A DNA stretch of 64,000 bases from Xenorhabdus miraniensis (GTDB lineage: Bacteria; Pseudomonadota; Gammaproteobacteria; Enterobacterales; Enterobacteriaceae). The stretch covers positions 82,677 to 146,676 of the forward strand of contig NZ_NITZ01000009.1 of assembly GCF_002632615.1 (NCBI RefSeq), written 5' to 3'. A model generated the notes under the pieces. The model searched no databases and was not told the origin of the DNA. It saw nothing but the letters and a program-made list of their open reading frames with translations. Made by a program: the position numbers and the translations under genes. Every line of letters begins with the position of its first letter. Positions within the stretch are counted from its first letter, which is position 1. Of the stretch, positions 8,223 to 18,246 are shown in pieces.

Positions 8223-11200
8223 AGTTTATCATTCAAATCAACTCGATCTTCTTAAAGAGTTGATGGCGATATTGATCGGGGAAACCCCCCTTTCTGACCC
8301 ATTTGGCAAAGAAGTGATTCTGGTTCAAAGCCCAGGAATGTCACAGTGGTTGCAGATTCAATTGGCAGAGAAATTGGGCATTGCCGCGAACATGGAATTT
8401 CCACTTCCCGCGACTTTTATCTGGCAGATGTTCACTCTGGTATTACCTGATATTCCTAAAGATGGTGCCTTTAGTAAGGATGCCATGAAATGGAAGTTAA
8501 TGATGTTGTTGCCTGAATTGTTAACAGAACCCGAATTTTCGGCCCTCAGGCACTATCTTGATCAGGATATCGATAAACGCAAAATTCACCAATTAGCGGG
8601 TCGGGTTGCGGATCTATTTGACCAATATCTCGTTTATCGTCCGCAATGGTTAGAAAATTGGGAAAATGGTCAATTAATTGATGGCCTGAGCAGTAATCAA
8701 TTGTGGCAACAAAGACTCTGGTCTGAACTGACAGAGTATACTCGTCAGCTACAACAACCGCTGTGGCATCGCGCCAATTTATATCAGCGGTTTATCACGA
8801 CGCTGGAAAGTGGAAATTTTCCGTTGGAGAATCTGCCACCGCGTATTTTCATTTGTGGGATATCTACGCTTCCTCCTGCTTACCTGCAAGTATTTAAGGC
8901 ATTAGGGCAACATATTGATATTCATCTTATGTTTACCAATCCGTGCCAATATTATTGGGGAGATATTCAGAGTTATGCGTTTCTTGCCAGGCTAAGTAGC
9001 CGTAAACCCAAACATTATAAAAACAGCCAATTACTGGAGAGATTCAAAGATCCAGATAATGCCCCGTCACTCTTTAATGAAGAAGGGGAACAAAATCTGA
9101 ATAACCCACTATTGGCATCCTGGGGAAAATTGGGGAGGGATAATCTCTACCTGCTGTCACAATTAGAGCCAGATTCCGATATTCATGCTTTTGTTGAACT
9201 GGAATCTGACTGTATTTTGCACCAAGTCCAACGAGATATTTTTAATCTTGAAGATCATGCTCAGATAGGATCTACGGATAGTACTTTCAGAAACAGTTTA
9301 AAAAAACGCCCGTTCGATCATACTGATCGTTCTCTGACTTTTCACTCGTGTCATAGCCCACAGAGGGAAGTTGAAGTGTTGCAGGATCAGCTTCTGCATT
9401 TGTTGGATGATGATCCCTCGCTGACACCGAGGGACATTATTGTGATGATGGCTGATATTGACAGCTATGCCCCCTATATTCAGGCGGTTTTCGGTAATGC
9501 GCCGGATGATCGCTATATTCCTTTTGCCATCTCAGACCGTAAAGCGCGTCAGGCTCATCCTGTTTTACAAGCATTTATTACTTTATTGGATTTGCCGCAG
9601 AGCCGATTTACGGCTGAGCAGGTATTGGCATTATTGGAAGTGCCGGCTTTAGCCAGTAAATTTGCCATTCAGGAAGAAGGATTGCGTTTATTGCGGCGTT
9701 GGGTGAAAGAATCCGGGATCTGTTGGGGGTTGGATGATGACAATATTGAAGCCTTGTCTTTGCCTGCCACGGGGCAGAATACCTGGCGTTTTGGCCTGAC
9801 ACGAATGCTACTGGGTTATGCGATGGATAGCCATGCAGGGCCGTGGAATGATGTTTTGCCTTATGATGAATCCAGTGGCCTTGCTGCCGAATTAGCCGGA
9901 CAACTGGCTGAGTTTTTAATGGAATTGAATCACTGGCGGAAAATTTTGAGTGAAGAGCAGCGATTGGTGGATTGGCTGGCAATATGTCCGCAATTGTTGG
10001 AGACTTTTTTTGAATCCGATGATGAAATTGAACTGGTATTGGCACTTATCACGCAGCAATGGCAAAAAGTGATTGATAATGGTCTTAATGCACATTACAG
10101 CGAAAAAATCCCTTTGGTACTATTGCGGGATGAATTGGCGCTTCGTTTTGATGATGAGAAGATCAGCCAGCGTTTTTTAGCAGGATCACTTAATTTCTGT
10201 ACCCTGATGCCTATGCGTTCTATTCCTTTTAAGGTTGTTTGCCTGCTGGGAATGAATGACGGCGTTTATCCGCGGACAATTCCTCCGCTTGGGTTCGATC
10301 TGATGGTTGAAAAAACCCAGCGAGGGGATAGAAAACGGCGCGATGATGACCGTTATCTCTTTTTGGAAGCATTAATTTCGGCTGAGCAATTTCTTTATAT
10401 CAGCTATATCGGTAAATCGATTCGAGATGATACCGAATGTAACCCATCTGTTCTGGTCAATGAGTTACTGGATTATGTTTGCCAGAGCTTTTGCCACTTG
10501 GGTGATGAAATGCTGAATGTTGATGACAGTGCGAGAAATGTCAGAAATCATTTACTTTCACAGCATACTCGTGTTCCTTTTGCGACAGAGAATTTCCTGC
10601 CCGACCATTACTCACAAAGTTATGCCGCAGAATGGCTGCCTGCGGCAGCACAGCAGGGCGCCTCAGGGATTGATTTTTGCCGACCGATTGCATTTGATCG
10701 CGGTGAAATAAAAGAAGTTGCATTGGATGAACTGATCCGTTTTTATCGCCACCCTGTCAGGGCCTTTTTTCAGCAGCGGCTAAAAGTACATTTTGTGATT
10801 GAAGAAATGGAATTGCCTGAAGAAGAACCTTTTGTACTGGATAATCTGCAACGTTATCAATTTAACCAACTGTTGCTCAGTATCTTGATAGAGCAGGGCG
10901 ATCCGGCATCTTTATTCCACCATCTTCGGGCATCGGGGGGATTGCCATACGGCTCTTTTGGCGAAGTCTATTGGGAAGAACAGTTGGAGTCCATGTGGCC
11001 ACTGGCGGATAAGGTGCGTGAAGAGAGAACCGAGACTTTTACCATCGACCTGTATGAAGAATTAGACAGCGTGATATTGGCCGGCAAAATCCATCAGGTA
11101 CAGTCTGATGGGATTTTACGTTGGCGTCCGGCGAACTTAACGGCCAATGATAGTATCCAACTATGGATTGAGCACCTTGCCTACTGTCTTTCAGGTGGAG

Positions 11201-11637
11201 CCAGCGAAAGTCGCATGTATGGAACCGGGAAAAAAGATAAAAGGGAGAAAGAAGGTAAAAAGGTGCCAGATTGCCGATTTTTACCGCTAGGACGGGATGA
11301 GGCGAGAAACTACCTGAATCAGATGATAGAAGGGTATTTTCAAGGCATGTCTGAGCCTCTCCCTCTATTTTGTCGAAGTGGCTGGGCATGGCTGGCTGAT
11401 TGTTTTGACCGGGAAAGTCAGGAAATCAACTTTAGTGAGGAAACTCAACAAAGTGCTGAAAGTAAATTGATGGAGCAATGGTTGGGGACACATGACAGAA
11501 AAGGTGAAAGTTACGATCACTATATACAGCGGGCTTTCCGGCAAGTTGATCAATCACTTTTAGAGCGTATGAAACGCGAAATTCAGAGCTATTTGTTACC
11601 TATGGCTCGTTATTCAAATGGCTCGTTGTTCAAATAA
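8215..11637 (+). CDS. recC: Exodeoxyribonuclease V gamma chain RecC
   Basis: RecC is the Chi-scanning subunit of RecBCD and acts in double-strand break repair. From ATG 8215 (MFRVYHSNQLDLLK) it has 1140 residues and aligns end to end with the E. coli protein. Landmarks include ILVQSPGMSQWLQ, ICGISTLPPAYLQ, HSPQREVEVL, NFCTLMPMRSIPFKVVCLLGMNDGVYP and GDRKRRDDDRYLFLEAL. A GTG at 8197 is upstream but the homology starts at 8215. The C-terminus ends in a 16-bp duplication (11602-11633) that supplies the stop codon. Confidence 0.97.
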   Translation: MFRVYHSNQLDLLKELMAILIGETPLSDPFGKEVILVQSPGMSQWLQIQLAEKLGIAANMEFPLPATFIWQMFTLVLPDIPKDGAFSKDAMKWKLMMLLPELLTEPEFSALRHYLDQDIDKRKIHQLAGRVADLFDQYLVYRPQWLENWENGQLIDGLSSNQLWQQRLWSELTEYTRQLQQPLWHRANLYQRFITTLESGNFPLENLPPRIFICGISTLPPAYLQVFKALGQHIDIHLMFTNPCQYYWGDIQSYAFLARLSSRKPKHYKNSQLLERFKDPDNAPSLFNEEGEQNLNNPLLASWGKLGRDNLYLLSQLEPDSDIHAFVELESDCILHQVQRDIFNLEDHAQIGSTDSTFRNSLKKRPFDHTDRSLTFHSCHSPQREVEVLQDQLLHLLDDDPSLTPRDIIVMMADIDSYAPYIQAVFGNAPDDRYIPFAISDRKARQAHPVLQAFITLLDLPQSRFTAEQVLALLEVPALASKFAIQEEGLRLLRRWVKESGICWGLDDDNIEALSLPATGQNTWRFGLTRMLLGYAMDSHAGPWNDVLPYDESSGLAAELAGQLAEFLMELNHWRKILSEEQRLVDWLAICPQLLETFFESDDEIELVLALITQQWQKVIDNGLNAHYSEKIPLVLLRDELALRFDDEKISQRFLAGSLNFCTLMPMRSIPFKVVCLLGMNDGVYPRTIPPLGFDLMVEKTQRGDRKRRDDDRYLFLEALISAEQFLYISYIGKSIRDDTECNPSVLVNELLDYVCQSFCHLGDEMLNVDDSARNVRNHLLSQHTRVPFATENFLPDHYSQSYAAEWLPAAAQQGASGIDFCRPIAFDRGEIKEVALDELIRFYRHPVRAFFQQRLKVHFVIEEMELPEEEPFVLDNLQRYQFNQLLLSILIEQGDPASLFHHLRASGGLPYGSFGEVYWEEQLESMWPLADKVREERTETFTIDLYEELDSVILAGKIHQVQSDGILRWRPANLTANDSIQLWIEHLAYCLSGGASESRMYGTGKKDKREKEGKKVPDCRFLPLGRDEARNYLNQMIEGYFQGMSEPLPLFCRSGWAWLADCFDRESQEINFSEETQQSAESKLMEQWLGTHDRKGESYDHYIQRAFRQVDQSLLERMKREIQSYLLPMARYSNGSLFK

Positions 11638-11656
11638 CTAGGGAGAATATTAGGTT

Positions 11657-14542
11657 ATGCCTAAATATATCGTTCGCATCATGATGATGCTCTTTCTGCT
11701 GCTTTGTGGAGTAACGGCATATGCTCAACCGCTGTGGCAACCGTTGCCGGATACAATTCACAAGAGCAATCGCGATCCTCGCCAATATGAAGCCATTCAA
11801 TTGCAAAATGGCATGACAGTCCTGCTGGTTTCCGATGAAAAAGCGATTAAATCATTGGCCGCCGTTTCGATTCCGGTCGGTCATATGGAGAATCCAGACA
11901 ATCAGCTTGGTTTGGCCCATTATTTGGAACACATGGTATTAATGGGTTCCAAACGCTACCCACAACCAGGTGATTTTGCTGAATTTCTGCAAAAACATGG
12001 GGGAAGCCGTAATGCCAGTACCACTGCCAACCGCACTTCATTCTATTTGGAAGTTGAAAATGATTCCTTAACTGAAGCGGTTGATCGCCTTGCGGATGCG
12101 TTGGCAGAACCTTTGTTGAACCCGGTCAATGCCGATCGGGAACGCAATGCTGTTGATAATGAAATGACCATCGCTCGTGCAGGTGAAGCGCATCGTATGT
12201 GGCAAATCCGGGCTGAGACCATCAACCCCGCTCACCCTAATGCCCGCTTTGCTGGCGGAAACTTAGAAACGCTCAAAGATAAACCAGACAGCAAATTACA
12301 GACCGCACTGATTGATTTTTACCAACGCTATTACTCTGCTAATTTGATGAAAGGGGTTGTGTATGGCAACCAATCAATCGATAAGTTGGCTCAGATGGCG
12401 ACGGAAACCTTCGGCCGCATTCCGAATCGACATGCTTCAGTACCTGCTATTACAGTGCCGGCAATTACCGATAAAGAAAAAGGCATCATCATCCATTATG
12501 TGCCTGCCCAACCTCATAAGGCGTTAAGACTGGAATTTAGCATCGCTGACAACAGTGCAGACTTTCGCAGTAAAACAGATGCGTATGTTGGGTATTTGAT
12601 TGGTAACCGAAGCCAGAATACCTTGTCTGATTGGTTGCAGAAGGAGGGACTCATCGAAAGTATTGACGCTGGAGCGAGTCCCAAAACTGATGGTAATTCC
12701 GGGACGTTTGAGATTTATGTTTCGCTGACGGATAAAGGGCTTGAACATCGCGATCAAGTTATAGCCGCTATTTTTTCTTATATTAATCTGTTGAAACAAC
12801 AGGGTATCAATAAGAACTATTTCGATGAAATGTCAAAGGTTCTTAATTTGGCATTTCAATATGCGTCAATTGTGCGGGATATGAACTACATTGAAGGGTT
12901 GTCCAATGCCATACAAGTACTGCCTGTTTCCCATGTGCTGGATGCGGGTTATGTTGCGGATACTTTCAAGCCAAAAGCGATAGCGAGCCGTTTGGATGAA
13001 TTAACACCTGAAAATGCGCGTATCTGGTTTATCAGCCCAACAGAGCCATATAACAAAGAAGCTTACTTTGTGCAGGCTCCGTATCAGGTCAATAAAATTA
13101 CCCCGAAACAGTTGGCGGACTGGAAACAGCTCGAGCAAGGCGTTTCGTTCTCTTTACCTAAATTGAACCCTTATATTCCTGACAATTTATCCCTGATTAA
13201 ACCATCGGGTAGCCAAAAACATCCTTCCATGATTTTGGAAAAGCCAAATGTTCGCTTGCTGTATATGCCGAGCCAATATTTTGCGGATGAACCTAAAGGC
13301 AGTATTGCTCTGGAAATGCGTAATCCTAATGGATTGAAGAATATTAAAGATCAGCTTTCAGATACATTATTGGGTTATTTGTCCGGGCTTGCGCTTGATC
13401 AACTGAGTTATCAGGCATCAGTCGGAGGAATGGGCGTTTATACGGGGTATGTCGATGGTTTGAAAATCGGCGTCAATGGTTATACGCAACATTTACCGGA
13501 ATTGTTAACTTCAGCAATTAATCAATATATTTCGTTTACGCCAACTCAGGAAGAATTAGCACAAGCGAAATCATGGTACCGGGAAAAACTTGAAGTTGCC
13601 AATAATAGCAAAGCCTTCCAAATGGCTATGCAGCCCATTTCTCGCCTTTCAAGCGTACCTTACTTTGAACAGGCAGAAAAATTGAAGGTACTGGATACCA
13701 TCACCGTTGACGATATTGTGAAATATCGCCAGATGATGATTCAACATGCTGCTTTACAAGCGTTTATCTTCGGTAATTTTACGGAGCAGGAGAGCATCAG
13801 CATCGTTCAATCAGCGCAGAAGCAGCTCGCCAATCAGGGTACGGTATGGTGGACGGGCGATCACATTGTGATTGATCGCAATTATGCTGCTGATTTCAAG
13901 GGAACTGCGAATAGTACAGATAATGCTTTGGCTGAAATCTATATCCCAACAGGGTATGACCGTATCCATAGTAATATTTATTCCAGTTTGCTGAGTAGCA
14001 TTTTGTCACCGTGGTTCTATGATCAATTAAGGACGATAGAACAACTTGGCTATGCGGTCTTTGCTTTCAATCAGAAAGTGGGAGAACAGGGGGGATTAGG
14101 TTTTCTGTTGCAGAGTAACAGTAAGCAACCCGATTATTTGCATCAACGCTACCAAAGCTTCTATCAGCAGGCAGATAAAAAATTGAAAGCGATGCCTGAT
14201 GCTGAGTTTGAGCAGTATAAAAAAGCACTTCTGACAGAAATGCGTCAGCCGCCAGAAACGTTCTATTCAGAAGCCGCTCGTTATGATTGGGATTTTGGGC
14301 GCAATAACTTCAAATTTGATACGAGAGAGAAAAACATTGCGGCCATGGAAAAAGTCACGAAAGCACAACTGATTGAGTTCTACGAAAAAGCGGTTATCAA
14401 GCGTCAGGGATTGGCATTGATTTCCCAAATTACCGGGAAAAAAGGCACGGTTCATCAATATGCTGAGCTGAAAGGATGGAAAACTTACAATTATGTGTCA
14501 GATTTCCAGAAACAATTACCGGTTAAGGTGAATGCTCAGTGA
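11657..14542 (+). CDS. ptrA: Pitrilysin (protease III), periplasmic zinc metalloprotease
   Basis: This is an M16-family periplasmic endopeptidase that degrades small peptides. It has 961 residues. The signal peptide ends near TAYAQ (about residue 24). The inverted zinc motif H88-Y-L-E91-H92 sits in GLAHYLEHMVLMGSKRYP. It lies between recC and recB, the standard enterobacterial arrangement, and its stop overlaps the GTG of recB. Confidence 0.97.
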   Translation: MPKYIVRIMMMLFLLLCGVTAYAQPLWQPLPDTIHKSNRDPRQYEAIQLQNGMTVLLVSDEKAIKSLAAVSIPVGHMENPDNQLGLAHYLEHMVLMGSKRYPQPGDFAEFLQKHGGSRNASTTANRTSFYLEVENDSLTEAVDRLADALAEPLLNPVNADRERNAVDNEMTIARAGEAHRMWQIRAETINPAHPNARFAGGNLETLKDKPDSKLQTALIDFYQRYYSANLMKGVVYGNQSIDKLAQMATETFGRIPNRHASVPAITVPAITDKEKGIIIHYVPAQPHKALRLEFSIADNSADFRSKTDAYVGYLIGNRSQNTLSDWLQKEGLIESIDAGASPKTDGNSGTFEIYVSLTDKGLEHRDQVIAAIFSYINLLKQQGINKNYFDEMSKVLNLAFQYASIVRDMNYIEGLSNAIQVLPVSHVLDAGYVADTFKPKAIASRLDELTPENARIWFISPTEPYNKEAYFVQAPYQVNKITPKQLADWKQLEQGVSFSLPKLNPYIPDNLSLIKPSGSQKHPSMILEKPNVRLLYMPSQYFADEPKGSIALEMRNPNGLKNIKDQLSDTLLGYLSGLALDQLSYQASVGGMGVYTGYVDGLKIGVNGYTQHLPELLTSAINQYISFTPTQEELAQAKSWYREKLEVANNSKAFQMAMQPISRLSSVPYFEQAEKLKVLDTITVDDIVKYRQMMIQHAALQAFIFGNFTEQESISIVQSAQKQLANQGTVWWTGDHIVIDRNYAADFKGTANSTDNALAEIYIPTGYDRIHSNIYSSLLSSILSPWFYDQLRTIEQLGYAVFAFNQKVGEQGGLGFLLQSNSKQPDYLHQRYQSFYQQADKKLKAMPDAEFEQYKKALLTEMRQPPETFYSEAARYDWDFGRNNFKFDTREKNIAAMEKVTKAQLIEFYEKAVIKRQGLALISQITGKKGTVHQYAELKGWKTYNYVSDFQKQLPVKVNAQ

Positions 14543-17500
14543 GCAAAGAAATACCCGAACACCAAATACAATCTCATAAACTTAACCCATTAACATTGCC
14601 GCTGTATGGTCAGCGGCTGATCGAGGCTTCAGCAGGCACAGGAAAGACCTACACAATAGGTTTGCTTTATCTTCGTCTGTTACTGGGACTGGGCGGCTCT
14701 GCCGCCTTTTCCCGCCCGCTGAATGTTGAGGAGATTCTGGTTGTTACCTTTACAGAAGCGGCAACGGATGAATTGCGCGGGCGTATTCGCGAAAATATCC
14801 ACCAGCTTCGCTTGGCGTGCGTACGGGTACGGGAAGAAACAACTGTCAGCGATCCGGCCTATCAGCAATTGTTGGATGAGATTTCTGATAAAAAAAGCGC
14901 CGCGAGTTGGTTATTAGCCGCTGAACGCCAAATGGACGAAGCGGCGATTTATACCATCCACGGTTTTTGTCAGCGAATGTTGGTTCACAATGCGTTTGAA
15001 TCCGGTGTGCTGTTTGAGCAAACGTTAATTCAGGATGAGAGCCAGCTGCGTAAACAAGGCTGTGCCGATTTCTGGCGCCGTCACTGTTATCCTCTTCCAT
15101 TGCCGATTGCCTCAGAAATAAGCCGAATATGGAGTGGGCCGGAAGCATTGCTGAAAGATATCTCTGATTATTTGCATGGGGATATGCCGTATATCGTCAA
15201 TGCGCCTGATGGCGATGAAACACTGTTTAGCCGTCACCAGAAAATTATTGAGCAAATTGATCTGATAAAACGCCAGTGGAATGATGCAGCCGCTGATTTA
15301 CCCGGTCTTATTGCCAGTTCTGGTGTTGATAAGCGAAGCTATAGCAGCCGGTTCTTACCTAATTGGTTAAGTAACGTCTCTGAATGGGCTAAATCACCAA
15401 CCAAAGATTACCAGCTTGCCAAGGATTTGGATAAATTTTGCCAATCACGATTATTGGAAAAAACTAAAAAGGGTGAAGCTCCACGGCATCCGCTGTTTGA
15501 AGCTATTGATGAGTTATACCAGCATCCACTGACGCTGAAAGATATCATTATCTCTAAGGCGATTGTTGAAGTCCGCCAATCTGTCAATCAAGAGAAGCTG
15601 ATGCGCGGCTACATGGGGTTTGATGACTTGCTGACCCGTTTGGATAGCGCCTTGAGGCGTGCTGGCGGGGAACATCTGGCAACGACTATCCGCCAACGTT
15701 ATCCCGTTGCGATGATTGATGAATTTCAGGATACTGACCCCCAGCAATACCGCATTTTTCAGGCTATATATTGTGATCAATCAGAAAGCAAGCCGTCAGA
15801 ATATCCACCATTAGAAAATGGCTTATTGTTCATCGGAGATCCTAAACAAGCGATTTATGCGTTCCGTGGTGCGGATATCTTTACTTATATTCGGGCGCGT
15901 TCCAATGTTAAAGCCCATTACACATTAGAGACTAACTGGCGTTCTTCCGCATCAATGGTGCAGGCAGTCAATAAACTGTTTTCCCGAACAGAACGCCCAT
16001 TTTGGTTTGAACAGATCCCATTCATTAATGTCAATGCAGCTGAAAAAAATCATGGGCTGAAATTCTCTTTACATAATGAGGAGCAGGCTGCGCTGCGATT
16101 TTGGTTACAACCCGGTGAAGGTGTTTCCAAAGGGGAATATGAACAGAACATGGCGCGACTGTGCGCTGCCCAAATCCGGGATTGGTTACAGGCGGGGCAA
16201 GAAGGCAAGGCTCTGTTGTGTAAGAAAGAAATGTGTCAGGCAGAAATGTGTCAGGCGGAAAAAAGCCGTCCTGTTGTGGCGGCAGATATTACGGTATTGG
16301 TACGTGATCGACGGGAAGCCGCATTAATCCGTAACGAACTGAACACGTTAAAGATACCATCGGTATTTCTTTCCAATCGGGAAAGCGTGTTTGATACACC
16401 GGAAGCCAAAGATCTCCTTTGGTTGTTACAGGCGGTTTTATCGCCGGAAAAGGCCCGAGAACTGAGAAGCGCACTAGCCAGTAGCTTATTTGGTATGAGT
16501 GCACAGCAAATTGATCAACTGAATCACGACGAAGCTGCGTGGGATCGTCTGGTTGATGAATTCGATGGCTATGCCCGTTTATGGCGCACACGTGGGGTAT
16601 TGCCAATGTTGCGGGCGGTGATGGTGAAATATCAGATAGCGGAAAACTTGCTGGCCGGAGATGACGGTGAACGTCGGCTTACTGATGTGATGCACATTGG
16701 GGAGTTATTGCAGGAGGCATCCCTGCAACTGGATAGCGAACACGCTGTTGCCCGTTGGTTGGCGCAACAGATTTCCCGCCCTAATCCACAATCAGAAGCC
16801 CAACAAATGAGACTGGAGAGTGATCGGCACTTGGTGCAGATCTGTACTATCCATAAATCAAAGGGGCTGGAGTATCCATTGGTTTGCTTGCCTTTCATTT
16901 GCAGTTATAGGAAGCAGAAACAGGCGGTTTACCATGATCGCCGTAATTTTGAGACTCATCTCAGCATTTCACATGATGATGAAAAACTGAAAAAAGCTTT
17001 GGAACTGGCTGATGAAGAGCGCTTGGCAGAAGATTTACGTTTACTTTATGTTGCATTAACCCGTTCAGTTTATCACTGTAGCATTGGTGTGGCTCCGCTT
17101 ATCAAAGGAAATAGAGGAAAAACGGGGGAGACTGATTTACATTTATCTGCCTTGGGGTATCTATTGCAGAAAGGTCAGAAAGGCGATGCGGAATTGCTGG
17201 TGGATAGCTTAAATGAACTTTGTGACGACAGCATAGAAGTTGAGCGGGTGGGCGAAACTGCTGATAAGCAATGGTGCTCACAAAGTGAAATTCCTTTTTC
17301 GCTGGAAGCCCGAAGATTTCAGCGCTCCATTCGGGATGATTGGCGAGTGACGAGCTATTCAGGTTTACAACATTCAGCTTCCCATGCTATTTCAAATGCT
17401 ATTTCCCATGAACGCACGAGTGCATTTGTGGAGTCAGTTGATGTGATCGTGCAATCCATCGCTCCGAAGCTGGATATTGATGCACGAGGTGAAAAACAAG

Positions 17501-18246
17501 AGGAACTATCATTGCAGATGACCCCGCATACTTTTCCACGCGGAGCATCTGCGGGAACTTTTCTGCACAGTATTTTGGAAGATTTAGATTTCGCTAATCC
17601 CCCTGATCAAACGTGCCTGGCAGAAAAACTGGCAGCATCAGGGTTTGATGAAAATTGGGCATCTGTGTTGGAACAGTGGGTAAAAGATATTCTGAGCGCA
17701 GAGTTGAATGCGCAAGGAATGCAGCTTGCCAGTGTGCCTCGCCATTTTCAGCAAAGTGAAATGCAGTTTTATTTACCAGTGGATAAGTTATTGCATTCAA
17801 AAGAGATGGATGCCCTGACTCGTCGCTATGATCCGTTGTCAGCACAATGTGCACCGTTGGGCTTTTATCAGGTCAAGGGGATGTTAAAAGGATTTATTGA
17901 TTTGGTTTTTTGTTGGCAGGATAAGTTTTACGTCGTGGATTATAAATCAAACTGGCTGGGAGAAAGTAGCCAGTCATATACGCAGGAAGCGATGGCTAAG
18001 GCCATGATAGAACATCGTTACGATTTACAGTACCAGCTCTATACGTTGGCTCTGCATCGTTATTTGCGTCATCGATTAGCTCACTATGATTATCGTCAGC
18101 ATTTCGGCGGGGTAATATACCTATTTTTACGCGGTATTGATAAAAATAATCCCGGACATGGTATTTATCACTATTTACCGCCCTTTGAATTTATTGATGA
18201 ACTGGATACGCTTTTCAGCGCTGTGGGTAAGGAACAAAGCGTATGA
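14539..18246 (+). CDS. recB: Exodeoxyribonuclease V beta chain RecB
   Basis: RecB is the 3'-5' helicase and nuclease subunit of RecBCD. It has 1235 residues from a GTG that overlaps the ptrA stop. Walker A is ASAGTGKT at residues 30-37, motif II contains DEFQDTDPQQYR, and QICTIHKSKGLEYPLV and RLLYVALTRS are helicase motifs V and VI. The C-terminal nuclease motif VVDYKSNWLG is intact. Two small insertions relative to E. coli are local duplications: a CQAE repeat near residue 570 (15 bp twice, 16228-16257) and an ISNAIS repeat near residue 955. Confidence 0.97.
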   Translation: MSKEIPEHQIQSHKLNPLTLPLYGQRLIEASAGTGKTYTIGLLYLRLLLGLGGSAAFSRPLNVEEILVVTFTEAATDELRGRIRENIHQLRLACVRVREETTVSDPAYQQLLDEISDKKSAASWLLAAERQMDEAAIYTIHGFCQRMLVHNAFESGVLFEQTLIQDESQLRKQGCADFWRRHCYPLPLPIASEISRIWSGPEALLKDISDYLHGDMPYIVNAPDGDETLFSRHQKIIEQIDLIKRQWNDAAADLPGLIASSGVDKRSYSSRFLPNWLSNVSEWAKSPTKDYQLAKDLDKFCQSRLLEKTKKGEAPRHPLFEAIDELYQHPLTLKDIIISKAIVEVRQSVNQEKLMRGYMGFDDLLTRLDSALRRAGGEHLATTIRQRYPVAMIDEFQDTDPQQYRIFQAIYCDQSESKPSEYPPLENGLLFIGDPKQAIYAFRGADIFTYIRARSNVKAHYTLETNWRSSASMVQAVNKLFSRTERPFWFEQIPFINVNAAEKNHGLKFSLHNEEQAALRFWLQPGEGVSKGEYEQNMARLCAAQIRDWLQAGQEGKALLCKKEMCQAEMCQAEKSRPVVAADITVLVRDRREAALIRNELNTLKIPSVFLSNRESVFDTPEAKDLLWLLQAVLSPEKARELRSALASSLFGMSAQQIDQLNHDEAAWDRLVDEFDGYARLWRTRGVLPMLRAVMVKYQIAENLLAGDDGERRLTDVMHIGELLQEASLQLDSEHAVARWLAQQISRPNPQSEAQQMRLESDRHLVQICTIHKSKGLEYPLVCLPFICSYRKQKQAVYHDRRNFETHLSISHDDEKLKKALELADEERLAEDLRLLYVALTRSVYHCSIGVAPLIKGNRGKTGETDLHLSALGYLLQKGQKGDAELLVDSLNELCDDSIEVERVGETADKQWCSQSEIPFSLEARRFQRSIRDDWRVTSYSGLQHSASHAISNAISHERTSAFVESVDVIVQSIAPKLDIDARGEKQEELSLQMTPHTFPRGASAGTFLHSILEDLDFANPPDQTCLAEKLAASGFDENWASVLEQWVKDILSAELNAQGMQLASVPRHFQQSEMQFYLPVDKLLHSKEMDALTRRYDPLSAQCAPLGFYQVKGMLKGFIDLVFCWQDKFYVVDYKSNWLGESSQSYTQEAMAKAMIEHRYDLQYQLYTLALHRYLRHRLAHYDYRQHFGGVIYLFLRGIDKNNPGHGIYHYLPPFEFIDELDTLFSAVGKEQSV